Source of the DNA: Maribacter cobaltidurans
GTDB taxonomy: Bacteria > Bacteroidota > Bacteroidia > Flavobacteriales > Flavobacteriaceae
Assembly (NCBI RefSeq): GCF_002269385.1
Contig: NZ_CP022957.1
Coordinates: 4,269,001-4,333,000 of the forward strand
DNA: 64,000 nt
Direction: 5' to 3'
This document shows, piece by piece, positions 42,262 to 50,899 of this stretch (position 1 is its first letter; every line of letters starts with the position of its first letter). The position numbers and the translations under genes are program-made. Under the pieces are notes generated by a model. The model saw nothing but the letters and a program-made list of their open reading frames with translations, ran no database searches and was not told the origin of the DNA.

Positions 42262-42959
42262 TTCATCAAAAAGTAAAATATTTAGCCTCTATCCTTCTTA
42301 TAACAAGCACTTTTGTCTCATGTGATAAAGGTTCGGATTCCGATACAGAAAAACAAGCGGAAAAGCCCCTACCCACCAAAGTACAGGGCACTCTGCCCGC
42401 CAACGGTGAACCCTGTTCGGATTTTGAACTAGTACCTAACGATGATTCAAAAGTTTCTATCCTTTTTAAATGGAATGCCTCACAAAACGCCGTAAACTAT
42501 GATTTGGTGGTTATGGAGGGGGCACAGGAAGCGGCCAAATCAACTGTCGAGGCTTTAGAAGCTTATTTGACCTTGGATAAAGGGAAGACCTATTCCTGGA
42601 TGGTTACGGCCAAAAACGAAACGGGAAATACCATAAGCGATACCTATTCCTTTACCACACCAGGACAGGCCATAGGGAACTATGCACCTTATGCCGCCGA
42701 AATCACTCTGAATTTCAACACTACAAACCAGACCTTAAATGTTGTTTGGGTTGCGGAAGATGAAGATGGGGATGCCCTTAACTACGATATTGTAGTACAA
42801 GAGAACGGATCGGTTTTGATGGAGGAAACAGACCTGAGCAATACAACCATTGAAGATATAACCTATGTATCCGGTACTACATATCTTGTTAGTGTAAAAG
42901 CAAAGGATACATCGGGTAATTTTTCCATTTCGGAAAAAAGTGAAATTTCCCCGGATTGA
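42258..42959 (+). CDS. Lipoprotein with two fibronectin type III-like domains
   Basis: 233 residues, start coupled to the surface protein by ATGA. Lipoprotein signal (ILLITSTFVSCDKG), acidic linker, then two beta-sandwich domains: the first with LFKWNASQNAVNYDLVV and YSWMVTAKNETG, the second with VVWVAEDEDGDALNYDIVV and YLVSVKAKDTSG, both FN3-like. It probably sits at the cell surface as an anchor or partner of the DUF285 protein (inference from the overlap). The stop is directly adjacent to the convergent DUF5916 gene. Confidence 0.8.
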   Translation: MIHQKVKYLASILLITSTFVSCDKGSDSDTEKQAEKPLPTKVQGTLPANGEPCSDFELVPNDDSKVSILFKWNASQNAVNYDLVVMEGAQEAAKSTVEALEAYLTLDKGKTYSWMVTAKNETGNTISDTYSFTTPGQAIGNYAPYAAEITLNFNTTNQTLNVVWVAEDEDGDALNYDIVVQENGSVLMEETDLSNTTIEDITYVSGTTYLVSVKAKDTSGNFSISEKSEISPD

Positions 42960-45137
42960 TCAATTATTCAACCAGTATGTAAACTTTAGCGTCAATCCCC
43001 AGTTTCTTGTTTCAAAAGGGGTTACAAAATAGTTATTGGTATATACCAAGAATAAATCCGAAGCCGGACTGTAGCGCCATTGAAACCTGGAATTTAGGTT
43101 CATATTCCCGGTTTGTTCATTGTACTGGACCAAATTCGCAAAAAAGAGTTTATTGGTAAAGGTAATATCCGCCTCTGCACCGATCAACCAGAATTCGTTG
43201 GTGTTCCATGGAGCAGGTAGGTCAATGTGGTTATAGTTTAGATTCGCGCTTAAACTTACGTAAGGTTGAAAGCGATACCCCAATTCTGTGGTCAAACTTG
43301 TGCGGTTCCCATCCTGATAATACCCTCCCAAACGTCCTGCGAAAGAATAGGTAAACAAGCTTTGGGGCTTGGACTGGTATTCCCAACCAAATGCGTTCCA
43401 TTGATGCTTGGTCCCTGTGGCCAAATCCGCGATTCCCAATCGGGTAGGGTCAAAGGGAGAAAGGAGTTCCACATAATCATCGGAAACAAAAAACATCAAA
43501 CTGCTTCGCTTTCTAAAATCGAAATTATATACCAAATAGGCCAAATGGTCTGTTTGTCTAAGTGCTTCATTAAAGAAATAGTTGATATTGAGCTCTGGCC
43601 CGTGACTCACCAAGGGACCTCCTTTTGGAAAAAATAGGTGCCCCAATTTTCCGCTAAACTTTATGTAATTTCTTCTGGGCACGTAGCCTACTTCTGCGGT
43701 GTAATCGTTGCTTACCCATTCTTCCTGTAGTCGCCAGCTCCATTTTCTACTACTATACTGTAGATGGGCCCCTTGGGCTATACCCTTACCATTTTCATCT
43801 GGGGCCAAGGATTTTAAAAGAAAGGCTTTCCCGTTCCAAAGATTATTGGAGGACGCCAAGTTGTACTCCAAGCCCAAATTCCGATTGTATTTTGCATATT
43901 GACTGTTGATGGAGTCGTTTTCAGAAGGATAGTTTATGGATTGTTTATTTACGACCATCAGTCCAATATTACTGCGCCCGAAGACCTTTCTTTGTAGGGA
44001 AAGCACACCAAAATTCTGACTGGGCAAACCGGTTTCATCCACAGATGCAGTCTGCATATCCATAAGACCCATACGCCATTTCTCATTCAAGTTGCCACTG
44101 ACGCGGGCACCTGCCTGTATCGGGACACCTAAACCAATACGTCTGGAAAAAAAAGGTCGTATCGTCTCATATCCAAAATTAGCAAACAGGTCTCCGTTCT
44201 CTAGAAAGAATTGACGCCGCTCCGGAAAGAAAAGTTCAAATCGGTCCAAATTGGTTACTTGTCGGTCTACCTCAACTTGAGAAAAATCCGGATTCACGGT
44301 AAGGTCCAAATTCAAGGAAGACGTTAGACTGAATTTTACATCCCCTCCAATTTTACCATTGGTCTTTGTATCTTCATTAGCTTCTAAATCTCTATTCACT
44401 TCCCCTAAAACATACGGAATGATTGAAAAGTTGGTGCCTAGGGCAGGTGGTGGGTTATCCCAAACCAAAGTACCTGTATAGGCCAAGGCAGCCGTTGGGA
44501 ATTGTCTTGGAATTGGGGTCCAACTCGACTTTTCGCTGGATTTTAAATCTAATCGGCTAAAATTTATTCCCCATTCGGTAACCCCTTCCTCATAGCGAAT
44601 GGACTTGAAGGGAACGGCCATTTCAAACACCCATTTGTCATCATCACGGGTGACCTCGGATATCCATTTGCTATCCCAATTCAAATCGATTCTGGAACCA
44701 TCGTACATGGTGCCATCCCATTGTGCGCCAAAGGCATTGGAACCAAATGAAAAACCTGTAGTCTGATTATTGAAAGGGTCTAAAAAGAGTAAAAAGTTAT
44801 CGTTCTTACCAAAGGAAAAATCCCGGCGAAGGGATTCTACAAAATAATTGGCTTCCGTGGCATTATAAAAGGTGGCCAATAAATAAAGATTTTTATCGTC
44901 ATAGGTCATTTTTATGGCAGATTGTTCATTGGCCAAACCATCGTCCATAGGCAGTACCCTAAAAAAATCCTTTGCTTCATCCGCATCCTCCCAAGCCTTG
45001 TCATTACCTATTCCATCTATGACAACGGGATAATTGGTTTTTTTAATGTGTAGCCGATAATCGGCATTCTTCTTTTGTGACGTTAGCGTATTGACACACA
45101 AAATAAGGCACAAAAGTACATATATGTTGAATTTCAT
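42960..45137 (-). CDS. DUF5916 outer-membrane protein with CBM9-like domain
   Basis: 725 residues with a signal peptide (1-20, ending TLTSQ). The N-terminal ~200 residues are a carbohydrate-binding family 9-like beta sandwich (YPVVIDGIGNDKAWEDAD, MTYDDKNLYLLATFY, WVFEMAVPFKSIRY). The rest matches DUF5916, with PDFSQVEVDRQVTNLDRFELFF... and many alternating aromatic strands to the C-terminus (LTLKFTYWLNN), which looks like a beta barrel. Function is not established; the fold suggests binding or uptake of a glycan or related ligand at the outer membrane. Transcribed alone. Confidence 0.85.
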   Translation of the reverse strand: MKFNIYVLLCLILCVNTLTSQKKNADYRLHIKKTNYPVVIDGIGNDKAWEDADEAKDFFRVLPMDDGLANEQSAIKMTYDDKNLYLLATFYNATEANYFVESLRRDFSFGKNDNFLLFLDPFNNQTTGFSFGSNAFGAQWDGTMYDGSRIDLNWDSKWISEVTRDDDKWVFEMAVPFKSIRYEEGVTEWGINFSRLDLKSSEKSSWTPIPRQFPTAALAYTGTLVWDNPPPALGTNFSIIPYVLGEVNRDLEANEDTKTNGKIGGDVKFSLTSSLNLDLTVNPDFSQVEVDRQVTNLDRFELFFPERRQFFLENGDLFANFGYETIRPFFSRRIGLGVPIQAGARVSGNLNEKWRMGLMDMQTASVDETGLPSQNFGVLSLQRKVFGRSNIGLMVVNKQSINYPSENDSINSQYAKYNRNLGLEYNLASSNNLWNGKAFLLKSLAPDENGKGIAQGAHLQYSSRKWSWRLQEEWVSNDYTAEVGYVPRRNYIKFSGKLGHLFFPKGGPLVSHGPELNINYFFNEALRQTDHLAYLVYNFDFRKRSSLMFFVSDDYVELLSPFDPTRLGIADLATGTKHQWNAFGWEYQSKPQSLFTYSFAGRLGGYYQDGNRTSLTTELGYRFQPYVSLSANLNYNHIDLPAPWNTNEFWLIGAEADITFTNKLFFANLVQYNEQTGNMNLNSRFQWRYSPASDLFLVYTNNYFVTPFETRNWGLTLKFTYWLNN

Positions 45138-45412
45138 TGAGTATTAAGTTGGCACCGCAACTTACTCAAATTTTTGAAGGATACTTTTCCAATGGACAAA
45201 AAAGAAGCTAAAATTCATGTAAACCATCTCCCATATGATTTCAAGTAGCTTTGAAACAAGAATAGAAGATTTGGATAGGTGATGGCTACAATGCTTTGAA
45301 AATGTCTTTCCGAAAAATTCCCTAAAACCGATTTTGTTACAGATACTATTTTGGCCATAAGAGCTAAGGATATTCCGCTATTCCATGGAACTTTGTTAAA
45401 ACAAAAAAATGT

Positions 45413-46528
45413 ATGAAAGAACAAGCGCTATTAGAGCCCTATAAAGAAAGAAACCTATCCATGAGAAACAGGGTAGTAATGGCACCAATGACCCGTAGCC
45501 GGGCAGCCAATAAGCATAAAAAACCAGAAAAAGGTTTACACGATATTTATTATAAACAAAGAGCTTCTGCTGGACTCATAATTACCGAGGGGTCACAAGT
45601 GTCCGAAGAAGCGGTAGGCTACATAAATACACCTGGAATACACACTGAAGCTCAGGTAGAAGGTTGGAAACAGGTAACCCAGGACGTTCATGAAAAAAAT
45701 GGTACTATCTTCATTCAGTTATGGCATGTGGGTAGAATGTCCCACCCTGATTTTCATGATGGAGATTTACCTTTAGCTCCTTCGGCCATCAATCCAGAAG
45801 CACAATCCTATACTCCTGAAGGTTTTAAGGATACGGTCACACCAAAGGCAATGACCAAAGAAGATATTGCCAGAACAATCGAGGATTTTAAAAATGCCGC
45901 CCAAAATGCGGTAAAGGCGGGATTCGATGGAGTTGAGATTCACTCGTCAAACGGGTATCTTTTTCATCAATTTTTTAACGCAACCTCCAACACAAGAACG
46001 GATGAATATGGCGGCAGTATCCAGAATAGGGCGCGATTCTTTTTTGAAGTATTGGATGAAGTCAAAAAGGTTATTCCTGAATCAAAAATTGGAGCGCGCT
46101 TTAATCCGTCTTTAAATGGAATGTTTGGAATGCGTATGGATGAGGAAACCATTCCAACTTTTGAGTATATCATTAAAAAATTGGATGATGAATATGACCT
46201 TGCTTATATACATCTCTCCGAACCCTTTACCGATGTCTCAGAAATTCCATATGCAGTTAAGAGCATAGCGGAACATTTTAGACCCATGTATAATGGCACT
46301 TTAATGATTAACGGTGGTTTTGACCAAGAATCCGGAAATAAAGTCATCGAAAGTGGAAATGCCGACTTGGTTTCTTTTGGGAAATTATATGTATCCAACC
46401 CCGATTTAGTGGAACGGTTTAAAAATGATTGGGATTTGGCCGACTGGGACGAAGACACTTTTTATACTCCTGGGAAGGAGGGCTACATAGACTATGAAAC
46501 CCACAAGCAAGAAGAATCGGTTCAGTAA
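45413..46528 (+). CDS. Old yellow enzyme-family alkene reductase (NemA-like)
   Basis: 371 residues, FMN-binding TIM barrel. Visible motifs are RVVMAPMTRSRA (FMN phosphate side), IQLWHVGRMSHP (Gln and His region), FDGVEIHSSNGYLFHQF (with H-x-x-N-type active-site pair, His and Asn, that binds the substrate carbonyl) and RTDEYGGSIQNRARF. These enzymes use NADPH to reduce activated C=C bonds of electrophiles such as enones, maleimides or nitro compounds. First in a run of redox and stress genes; the OsmC gene follows after 37 nt. Confidence 0.93.
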   Translation: MKEQALLEPYKERNLSMRNRVVMAPMTRSRAANKHKKPEKGLHDIYYKQRASAGLIITEGSQVSEEAVGYINTPGIHTEAQVEGWKQVTQDVHEKNGTIFIQLWHVGRMSHPDFHDGDLPLAPSAINPEAQSYTPEGFKDTVTPKAMTKEDIARTIEDFKNAAQNAVKAGFDGVEIHSSNGYLFHQFFNATSNTRTDEYGGSIQNRARFFFEVLDEVKKVIPESKIGARFNPSLNGMFGMRMDEETIPTFEYIIKKLDDEYDLAYIHLSEPFTDVSEIPYAVKSIAEHFRPMYNGTLMINGGFDQESGNKVIESGNADLVSFGKLYVSNPDLVERFKNDWDLADWDEDTFYTPGKEGYIDYETHKQEESVQ

Positions 46529-46565
46529 AAATTGAATTAATTATTAACAATAAAAAAAAGATAAA

Positions 46566-46982
46566 ATGAATTTTACACGAAATGCGAAAGCACAATGGAA
46601 AGGAAGTGGAAAAGAAGGACACGGAACATTAACAACGGATAGTACCGTATTAGAAAATACCCAGTATTCCTTCAATACAAGATTTGAGGATGGAAAAGGC
46701 ACAAATCCCGAAGAGCTCATTGGAGCTGCACACGCAGGATGCTTTGCCATGCAATTGAGTTTTTTGCTGGGGGAAGCGGATTATACGCCAAATACACTTG
46801 ATGTTAGTGCCAAAGTATCCTTTAAGGATGGCGAGATTGTGAAAGTGACCTTAGACTTAATAGGTGATGTTCCAGAAATTGAAGCTTCGGAATTTAAAGA
46901 GATTGCTACCAAGGCAAAGAATGTATGTCCCATTTCCAAACTATTGGATACTGAAATTGTACTAAATGCCAGTTTAGCATAA
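46566..46982 (+). CDS. OsmC/Ohr-family hydroperoxide reductase
   Basis: 138 residues. The two redox Cys are in AAHAGCFAM (~60) and KNVCPISK (~124), and the conserved Glu in NPEELIGAAH. OsmC proteins reduce organic hydroperoxides through a dithiol mechanism. The GTNPEEL and ISKLLDTEIV phrases fit the OsmC branch (SACOL1771/OsmC style) rather than Ohr. A terminator follows, so the transcript is probably alkene reductase plus osmC. Confidence 0.93.
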   Translation: MNFTRNAKAQWKGSGKEGHGTLTTDSTVLENTQYSFNTRFEDGKGTNPEELIGAAHAGCFAMQLSFLLGEADYTPNTLDVSAKVSFKDGEIVKVTLDLIGDVPEIEASEFKEIATKAKNVCPISKLLDTEIVLNASLA

Positions 46983-47001
46983 AAACAAAAGACACGATAT
47001 G

Positions 47002-47036
47002 AAAAAAAGCAGCCATCTAGGCTGCTTTTTTATTTT
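47002..47036. terminator. Terminator after the OsmC gene
   Basis: AAAAAAGCAGCC and GGCTGCTTTTTT form a 12-bp stem with a 5-nt loop. T-rich on both sides, so it also serves the minus-strand gene at 47051. Confidence 0.9.
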
Positions 47037-47050
47037 ATAAATTCAAAGGT

Positions 47051-47335
47051 CTATTTAATATAATCCCTGTTCCGTTCTAAATCCTCATTTCCTGAACCTC
47101 CTTGGCTATATAATTGATTTTCTTCGTCCTTAACCGTTTTCTTGGTTTTGTCTTTTGGTAGATTCCGTCCCGGAACATCCAAATCTGAACCTGCAAAATC
47201 CACATCTTTTTCTCTTTCCTGTAATTGTTGGTCATCACCTTGATCGGTTCTCGAATTTTTTGTTTTTTCTCCCAAAGCGTTTAAATCCTCTTTTGTAATA
47301 TCTGAATTATAGGTTTTCTCTTTCTGATTACTCAT
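47051..47335 (-). CDS. Small hydrophilic, probably disordered protein
   Basis: 94 residues, very rich in Lys, Asp, Glu, Gln and Asn, with almost no hydrophobic core. It opens MSNQKEKTYNSDI, contains DVPGRNLPKDKTKK and ends with DEENQLYSQGG and NEDLERNRDYIK. The DEENQLYSxGG ending is a theme I have seen in short flavobacterial stress-type proteins. Composition resembles hydrophilins, which protect in drying or freezing; this is inference. Located among stress genes on the opposite strand. Confidence 0.65.
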   Translation of the reverse strand: MSNQKEKTYNSDITKEDLNALGEKTKNSRTDQGDDQQLQEREKDVDFAGSDLDVPGRNLPKDKTKKTVKDEENQLYSQGGSGNEDLERNRDYIK

Positions 47336-47539
47336 AGTCTAAATTTTAGATTAATAATGCTCCTATAAGTTAGCGGTTTTATAATCCTAGGATTGACCTA
47401 AATCCAACATAAATATGCTGTATTCAAAAAACTGGCATGCACTTCATGGTGTTGGTATTAGAGCTAATAATTACTCTATATAGGGTAAGGTTCGTCCTTC
47501 TTTCCAACTATCTTACTATAAACGAAAAAGATATACACT

Positions 47540-48169
47540 ATGGGAAATATATTAGTAGCAGGAGCCAATGGTACCACGGGAAAAAAGGTGGTTCACTTAT
47601 TAAAAGCATCCCAATATTTTAATCCTGTTGCAATGGTTCGTAAGAAAGAACAAATGGCGCAATTTGAAAATGATGGAATAGATACCGTTTTAGGCGATTT
47701 GGAGGAAGATCTTTCGCATACAGTCAAGAACATTGATAAGGTGATTTTTGCCGCTGGATCGGGAGGAAAAAAAGTGGTAGCTGTGGATCAGGAGGGCGCT
47801 AAAAGCTTAATGGACGTTTCCAAAAAAGCGAACGTGAAGAGATTTGTGATGTTAAGTTCAATGGGAGCTGATAATCCGGAAGCTGCCGAGGATCTAAAAG
47901 AGTATTTACAAGCAAAACATAATGCGGATGAATACCTTAAAAAGAGCGATTTAAAGTATATGATCGTTCGCCCCGGGTCATTGACCAACGAAAATGGGAC
48001 TGGTACGATAAGCTTAAAAAAGCATTTTGAAGAACAGGGTTCCATAAGCCGTGATGACGTTGCGCAAACCTTGGTTCATGCCTTACATGAAGATGCCGGT
48101 ACCAACGAAACGTTTGAAATTTTGGAAGGTGAGACCTTGATTGGAAAAGCTTTGGATTCAGTTTCCTAG
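47540..48169 (+). CDS. Atypical SDR-family NAD(P)-binding protein
   Basis: 209 residues. The N-terminal nucleotide motif is ILVAGANGTTGKKV (G-x-x-G-x-x-G), with GDLEEDL, VIFAAGSGG and RFVMLSSMGAD (Ser region) and IVRPGSLTNE. It lacks the classical Y-x-x-x-K pair, as in atypical SDR group 5 (NAD(P)H quinone-oxidoreductase or YwnB-like). Role unknown; its neighbours suggest oxidative or electrophile stress. Confidence 0.87.
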   Translation: MGNILVAGANGTTGKKVVHLLKASQYFNPVAMVRKKEQMAQFENDGIDTVLGDLEEDLSHTVKNIDKVIFAAGSGGKKVVAVDQEGAKSLMDVSKKANVKRFVMLSSMGADNPEAAEDLKEYLQAKHNADEYLKKSDLKYMIVRPGSLTNENGTGTISLKKHFEEQGSISRDDVAQTLVHALHEDAGTNETFEILEGETLIGKALDSVS

Positions 48170-48225
48170 ATGATTTCCATACGTTTAAAATTAGGTCAAT
48201 AGATTGATTCTTAAACATTTCCTTT

Positions 48226-48268
48226 GGTAAAGGTATTTAATTTACCACAACAAGTCCCTCGATGAGGG
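48226..48268 (+). promoter_or_regulatory. Inverted repeats between the SDR and reductase genes
   Basis: GGTAAA (48226-48231) and TTTACC (48241-48246) form an inverted repeat with 9-nt spacing, and CCCTC-GAT-GAGGG (48256-48268) is a short hairpin followed by TTTCATTT. The first may be an operator for the reductase gene, the second a weak terminator of the SDR gene. Confidence 0.35.
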
Positions 48269-48316
48269 TTTCATTTATAGAACTAAAAAAAAGCAAACAG
48301 AAAAAGACAAAATTAA

Positions 48317-48988
48317 ATGGCACATAAAATAAATATCCAAGAAATAGGATTCATAAGACATAATGTACTTCAAATACAAACGGACAGACCTTCGGGTTAT
48401 GATTTTACACCGGGTCAGGCTTGTGAAATGTCCATAGACCAACCCAAATGGAAGGAAGAGAAACGACCCTTTACCTTTACCAGTTTACCGGATGATGGTT
48501 TCTTACAATTTACTATCAAAGTGTATCCAAATCACTATGGGGTGACCGATCAATTACAGACATTGGAACAGGGAGATTCGTTGTTGATAAGTGATTCGTG
48601 GGGAGCAATTTCCTATCAAGGACCTGGAGTATTCTTGGCCGGTGGGGCAGGAGTTACGCCATTTATTGCGATTATTAAGAATTTGGCCCGAAAAGGAAAT
48701 CTAGAGGGTAATACATTGATTTTTGGTAATCAACGTGAACGGGATATTATTCTTCAATCAGATTTTGAAAGGTGGCTCGGAAAAGATTTTATCAATATCC
48801 TTTCTGATGAACATAGCAGTAAGTTTCCCCATGGTACAATAGACAAGGAATTTATAAAAAACCATACTGCGAATCTAGATAAAAAGTTTTATCTCTGCGG
48901 ACCACCACCCATGATGGATAGTGTATATAATGCCTTGTTGGAATTGGATGTTCCAAAAAAGAACATTATTACAGAAGATTTAGATTAA
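48317..48988 (+). CDS. FNR-like FAD/NAD(P)H flavodoxin reductase
   Basis: 223 residues. The FAD domain shows the RPFTFTS motif (R-x-Y/F-S/T region) at ~54; the nucleotide domain starts at FLAGGAGVTPFIAI (~108) and ends with YLCGPPPMMDSV (~195). There is no [2Fe-2S] domain, so it should pass electrons from NAD(P)H to a separate flavodoxin, ferredoxin or oxygenase. Possibly supplies the redox enzymes around it. Confidence 0.9.
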   Translation: MAHKINIQEIGFIRHNVLQIQTDRPSGYDFTPGQACEMSIDQPKWKEEKRPFTFTSLPDDGFLQFTIKVYPNHYGVTDQLQTLEQGDSLLISDSWGAISYQGPGVFLAGGAGVTPFIAIIKNLARKGNLEGNTLIFGNQRERDIILQSDFERWLGKDFINILSDEHSSKFPHGTIDKEFIKNHTANLDKKFYLCGPPPMMDSVYNALLELDVPKKNIITEDLD

Positions 48989-49040
48989 TTCCCGATGAAC
49001 CATCAGTAGAAAATTAATTTACTAATAAAAAATAATAAAC

Positions 49041-49541
49041 ATGGCAACTAAGAATCTTTCGAATACGGATGCAGTATCAAAATTAAAGGAACTTGCAACT
49101 TCCATAGATTTTGCTTTAATGGCTACACAATTGGATAAATTTCCTTTACATGCTATACCCATGAGTACCAAAAAAGTGGATAGTAAAGGTAATATCTGGT
49201 TCTTAAGCGGTAAGGACAGTACCCACAACAAGAACATCAACAAGGATTCAAACGTTCAACTCTTTTATTCCAAAGCAATGGCTATGGAGTTCTTAACGGT
49301 ATATGGAAAAGCAGAAATCGTAGATGACCAAATTATCATAGATGATTTATATCAAAGTAGTGATGACAATTGGTTCGACGGTAAGACCGACCCAAATATT
49401 TCAGCAATAAAAGTTATTCCTGAAGATGCCCATTATTGGGATACTAAGGACAATATGCTGATTAGTCTAATAAAAATGGGTGTGGGAACCGTGACGGGTG
49501 AAAAAAAGGATTTAAGTGAACAAGGCAATTTGAAGGTCTAG
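49041..49541 (+). CDS. Pyridoxamine 5-prime-phosphate oxidase-like protein (general stress 26 type)
   Basis: 166 residues with a split-barrel flavin-binding fold. Phrases are TSIDFALMATQLD, IPMSTKKVDSKGNIWFLSGKDS, VQLFYSKAMAMEFLTVYGKAEIV and FDGKTDPNISAIKV. This is the pattern of general stress protein 26 and related FMN- or heme-binding proteins rather than true PdxH. It follows the reductase after 52 nt and may receive electrons from it (inference). A hairpin terminator follows. Confidence 0.88.
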   Translation: MATKNLSNTDAVSKLKELATSIDFALMATQLDKFPLHAIPMSTKKVDSKGNIWFLSGKDSTHNKNINKDSNVQLFYSKAMAMEFLTVYGKAEIVDDQIIIDDLYQSSDDNWFDGKTDPNISAIKVIPEDAHYWDTKDNMLISLIKMGVGTVTGEKKDLSEQGNLKV

Positions 49542-49560
49542 TCCTTTCGTAAAAAAGATA

Positions 49561-49602
49561 CTAAAAGCTAAAATCCATACAGGTTTTTAGCTTTTGGTTT
49601 TT
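49561..49602 (+). terminator. Terminator after the PNPOx-like gene
   Basis: AAAAGCTAAAA and TTTTTAGCTTTT pair across a ~10-nt loop and are followed by GGTTTTT. It closes the redox gene run. Confidence 0.7.
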
Positions 49603-49707
49603 AAACCCTTACCGGAAAGTTAATTCCTTTTCCAGTTCAATGGGAATGGATGAAAATTTTTCAATTTGTAAGGATGCTTCAGTATCTTAGCTGCAAACTG
49701 AAAAACA

Positions 49708-50895
49708 ATGAAAAACAAAATACCCTTTATAAAAATAACCTTTGCTACTGCATTGGCACTTAGCATATTTTCCTGTAAGGAAACCAAGAAGGAGGAAAGC
49801 GTTGATGTCAAAGAGGAAGTACCCATGGATAGTACGGACTTGGCATTATTGGATCTCAATTTACCCGATGGTTTTGACATTAAGGTATATGCTAGGGGGG
49901 TCGATGGTGCACGTTCCATGGCCATGGGCGATAATGGAACACTTTTCGTCGGTACAAGAAACGAGAATACCGTGTATGCCATACAAGACAAGGATGGCGA
50001 CTATAACGCGGAAACGGTCATGGTACTCGATACTATGGAAGTTCCAAACGGAATCGCCATGAGGAACGGTGACCTGTATGTTGCCCAAGTAGGAAGTCTT
50101 TGGAAATATCCAAATATTGAGAATCAATTAGGGGATTCACTCAACAAGGAATTGGTTTACGATGATTATCCAACGGAATTTCATCACGGATGGAAATATA
50201 TTGCTTTTGGACCCGATGATAAATTATATGTACCTGTAGGAGCACCATGTAACATTTGTAATCCTACGCAAGATGAACGTTTTGCAACGATTACCAGAAT
50301 GGACCCTGATGGCACAAATCGCGAAATCTATGCTAAAGGAGTACGTAATTCCGTAGGCTTTACTTGGGACGATAACGGCGAAATGTGGTTTACGGACAAT
50401 GGTAGGGATATGTTGGGCGATGATATCCCTCCTTGTGAATTAAATCATATTACCGAGGCCGGTCAGCATTTTGGATATCCTTTTTGTCATGGAGGTACCG
50501 TAAAGGACCCGGAATTCGGAGATCAACGTCCTTGTTCTGATTTTGTACCACCTGCAAAAGCTTTAGGAGCACATGTAGCACCGCTGGCCGTTAAATTTAA
50601 ATCAGGAAATATGTTTCCCTCTACTTATAACGGAAAAGCATTTATCGCTGAGCACGGTTCATGGAACCGAAGTAAAAAAATAGGTTATAGAATTATGCTG
50701 GCCGATATAGAAAATGGTGAAGTAAAGAGTACGGAGCCTTTTATTGATGGGTGGCTGAATGATGAAACTCAAGAGGTTACTGGAAGACCGGTAGACCTAC
50801 TTTGGATGGAAGATGGGTCTTTATTGATTTCGGATGACTATGGCGATGCCATTTACAGGGTTACTTATTCCGATACACAAGTAGCCTCAAACTAA
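49708..50895 (+). CDS. PQQ-dependent sugar dehydrogenase-like (sorbosone dehydrogenase family) lipoprotein
   Basis: 395 residues. Lipoprotein signal (ALALSIFSCKE), then a six-bladed propeller with repeated WFTDNGRD, LYVAQVGS, and LYVPVGAPCNICN. The motifs RMDPDGTNREIYAKGVRN and DNGRDMLGDD match soluble glucose/sorbosone dehydrogenases that oxidise aldoses with PQQ and calcium. A Cys-rich loop (APCNICN; PPCELN; YPFCHGG) is typical of the subgroup. Periplasmic or surface-bound. The aminotransferase follows after 4 nt. Confidence 0.87.
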   Translation: MKNKIPFIKITFATALALSIFSCKETKKEESVDVKEEVPMDSTDLALLDLNLPDGFDIKVYARGVDGARSMAMGDNGTLFVGTRNENTVYAIQDKDGDYNAETVMVLDTMEVPNGIAMRNGDLYVAQVGSLWKYPNIENQLGDSLNKELVYDDYPTEFHHGWKYIAFGPDDKLYVPVGAPCNICNPTQDERFATITRMDPDGTNREIYAKGVRNSVGFTWDDNGEMWFTDNGRDMLGDDIPPCELNHITEAGQHFGYPFCHGGTVKDPEFGDQRPCSDFVPPAKALGAHVAPLAVKFKSGNMFPSTYNGKAFIAEHGSWNRSKKIGYRIMLADIENGEVKSTEPFIDGWLNDETQEVTGRPVDLLWMEDGSLLISDDYGDAIYRVTYSDTQVASN

Positions 50896-50899
50896 AAAA

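Noticed and set aside
43266..43637. 123-codon plus-strand frame antisense to the DUF5916 gene
   Set aside because: Opposite a clearly coding barrel gene; composition and lack of any motif indicate a shadow frame.
49742..50062. 106-codon alternative frame inside the sugar dehydrogenase gene
   Set aside because: Fully inside a well-supported gene, with no domain of its own; shadow frame.
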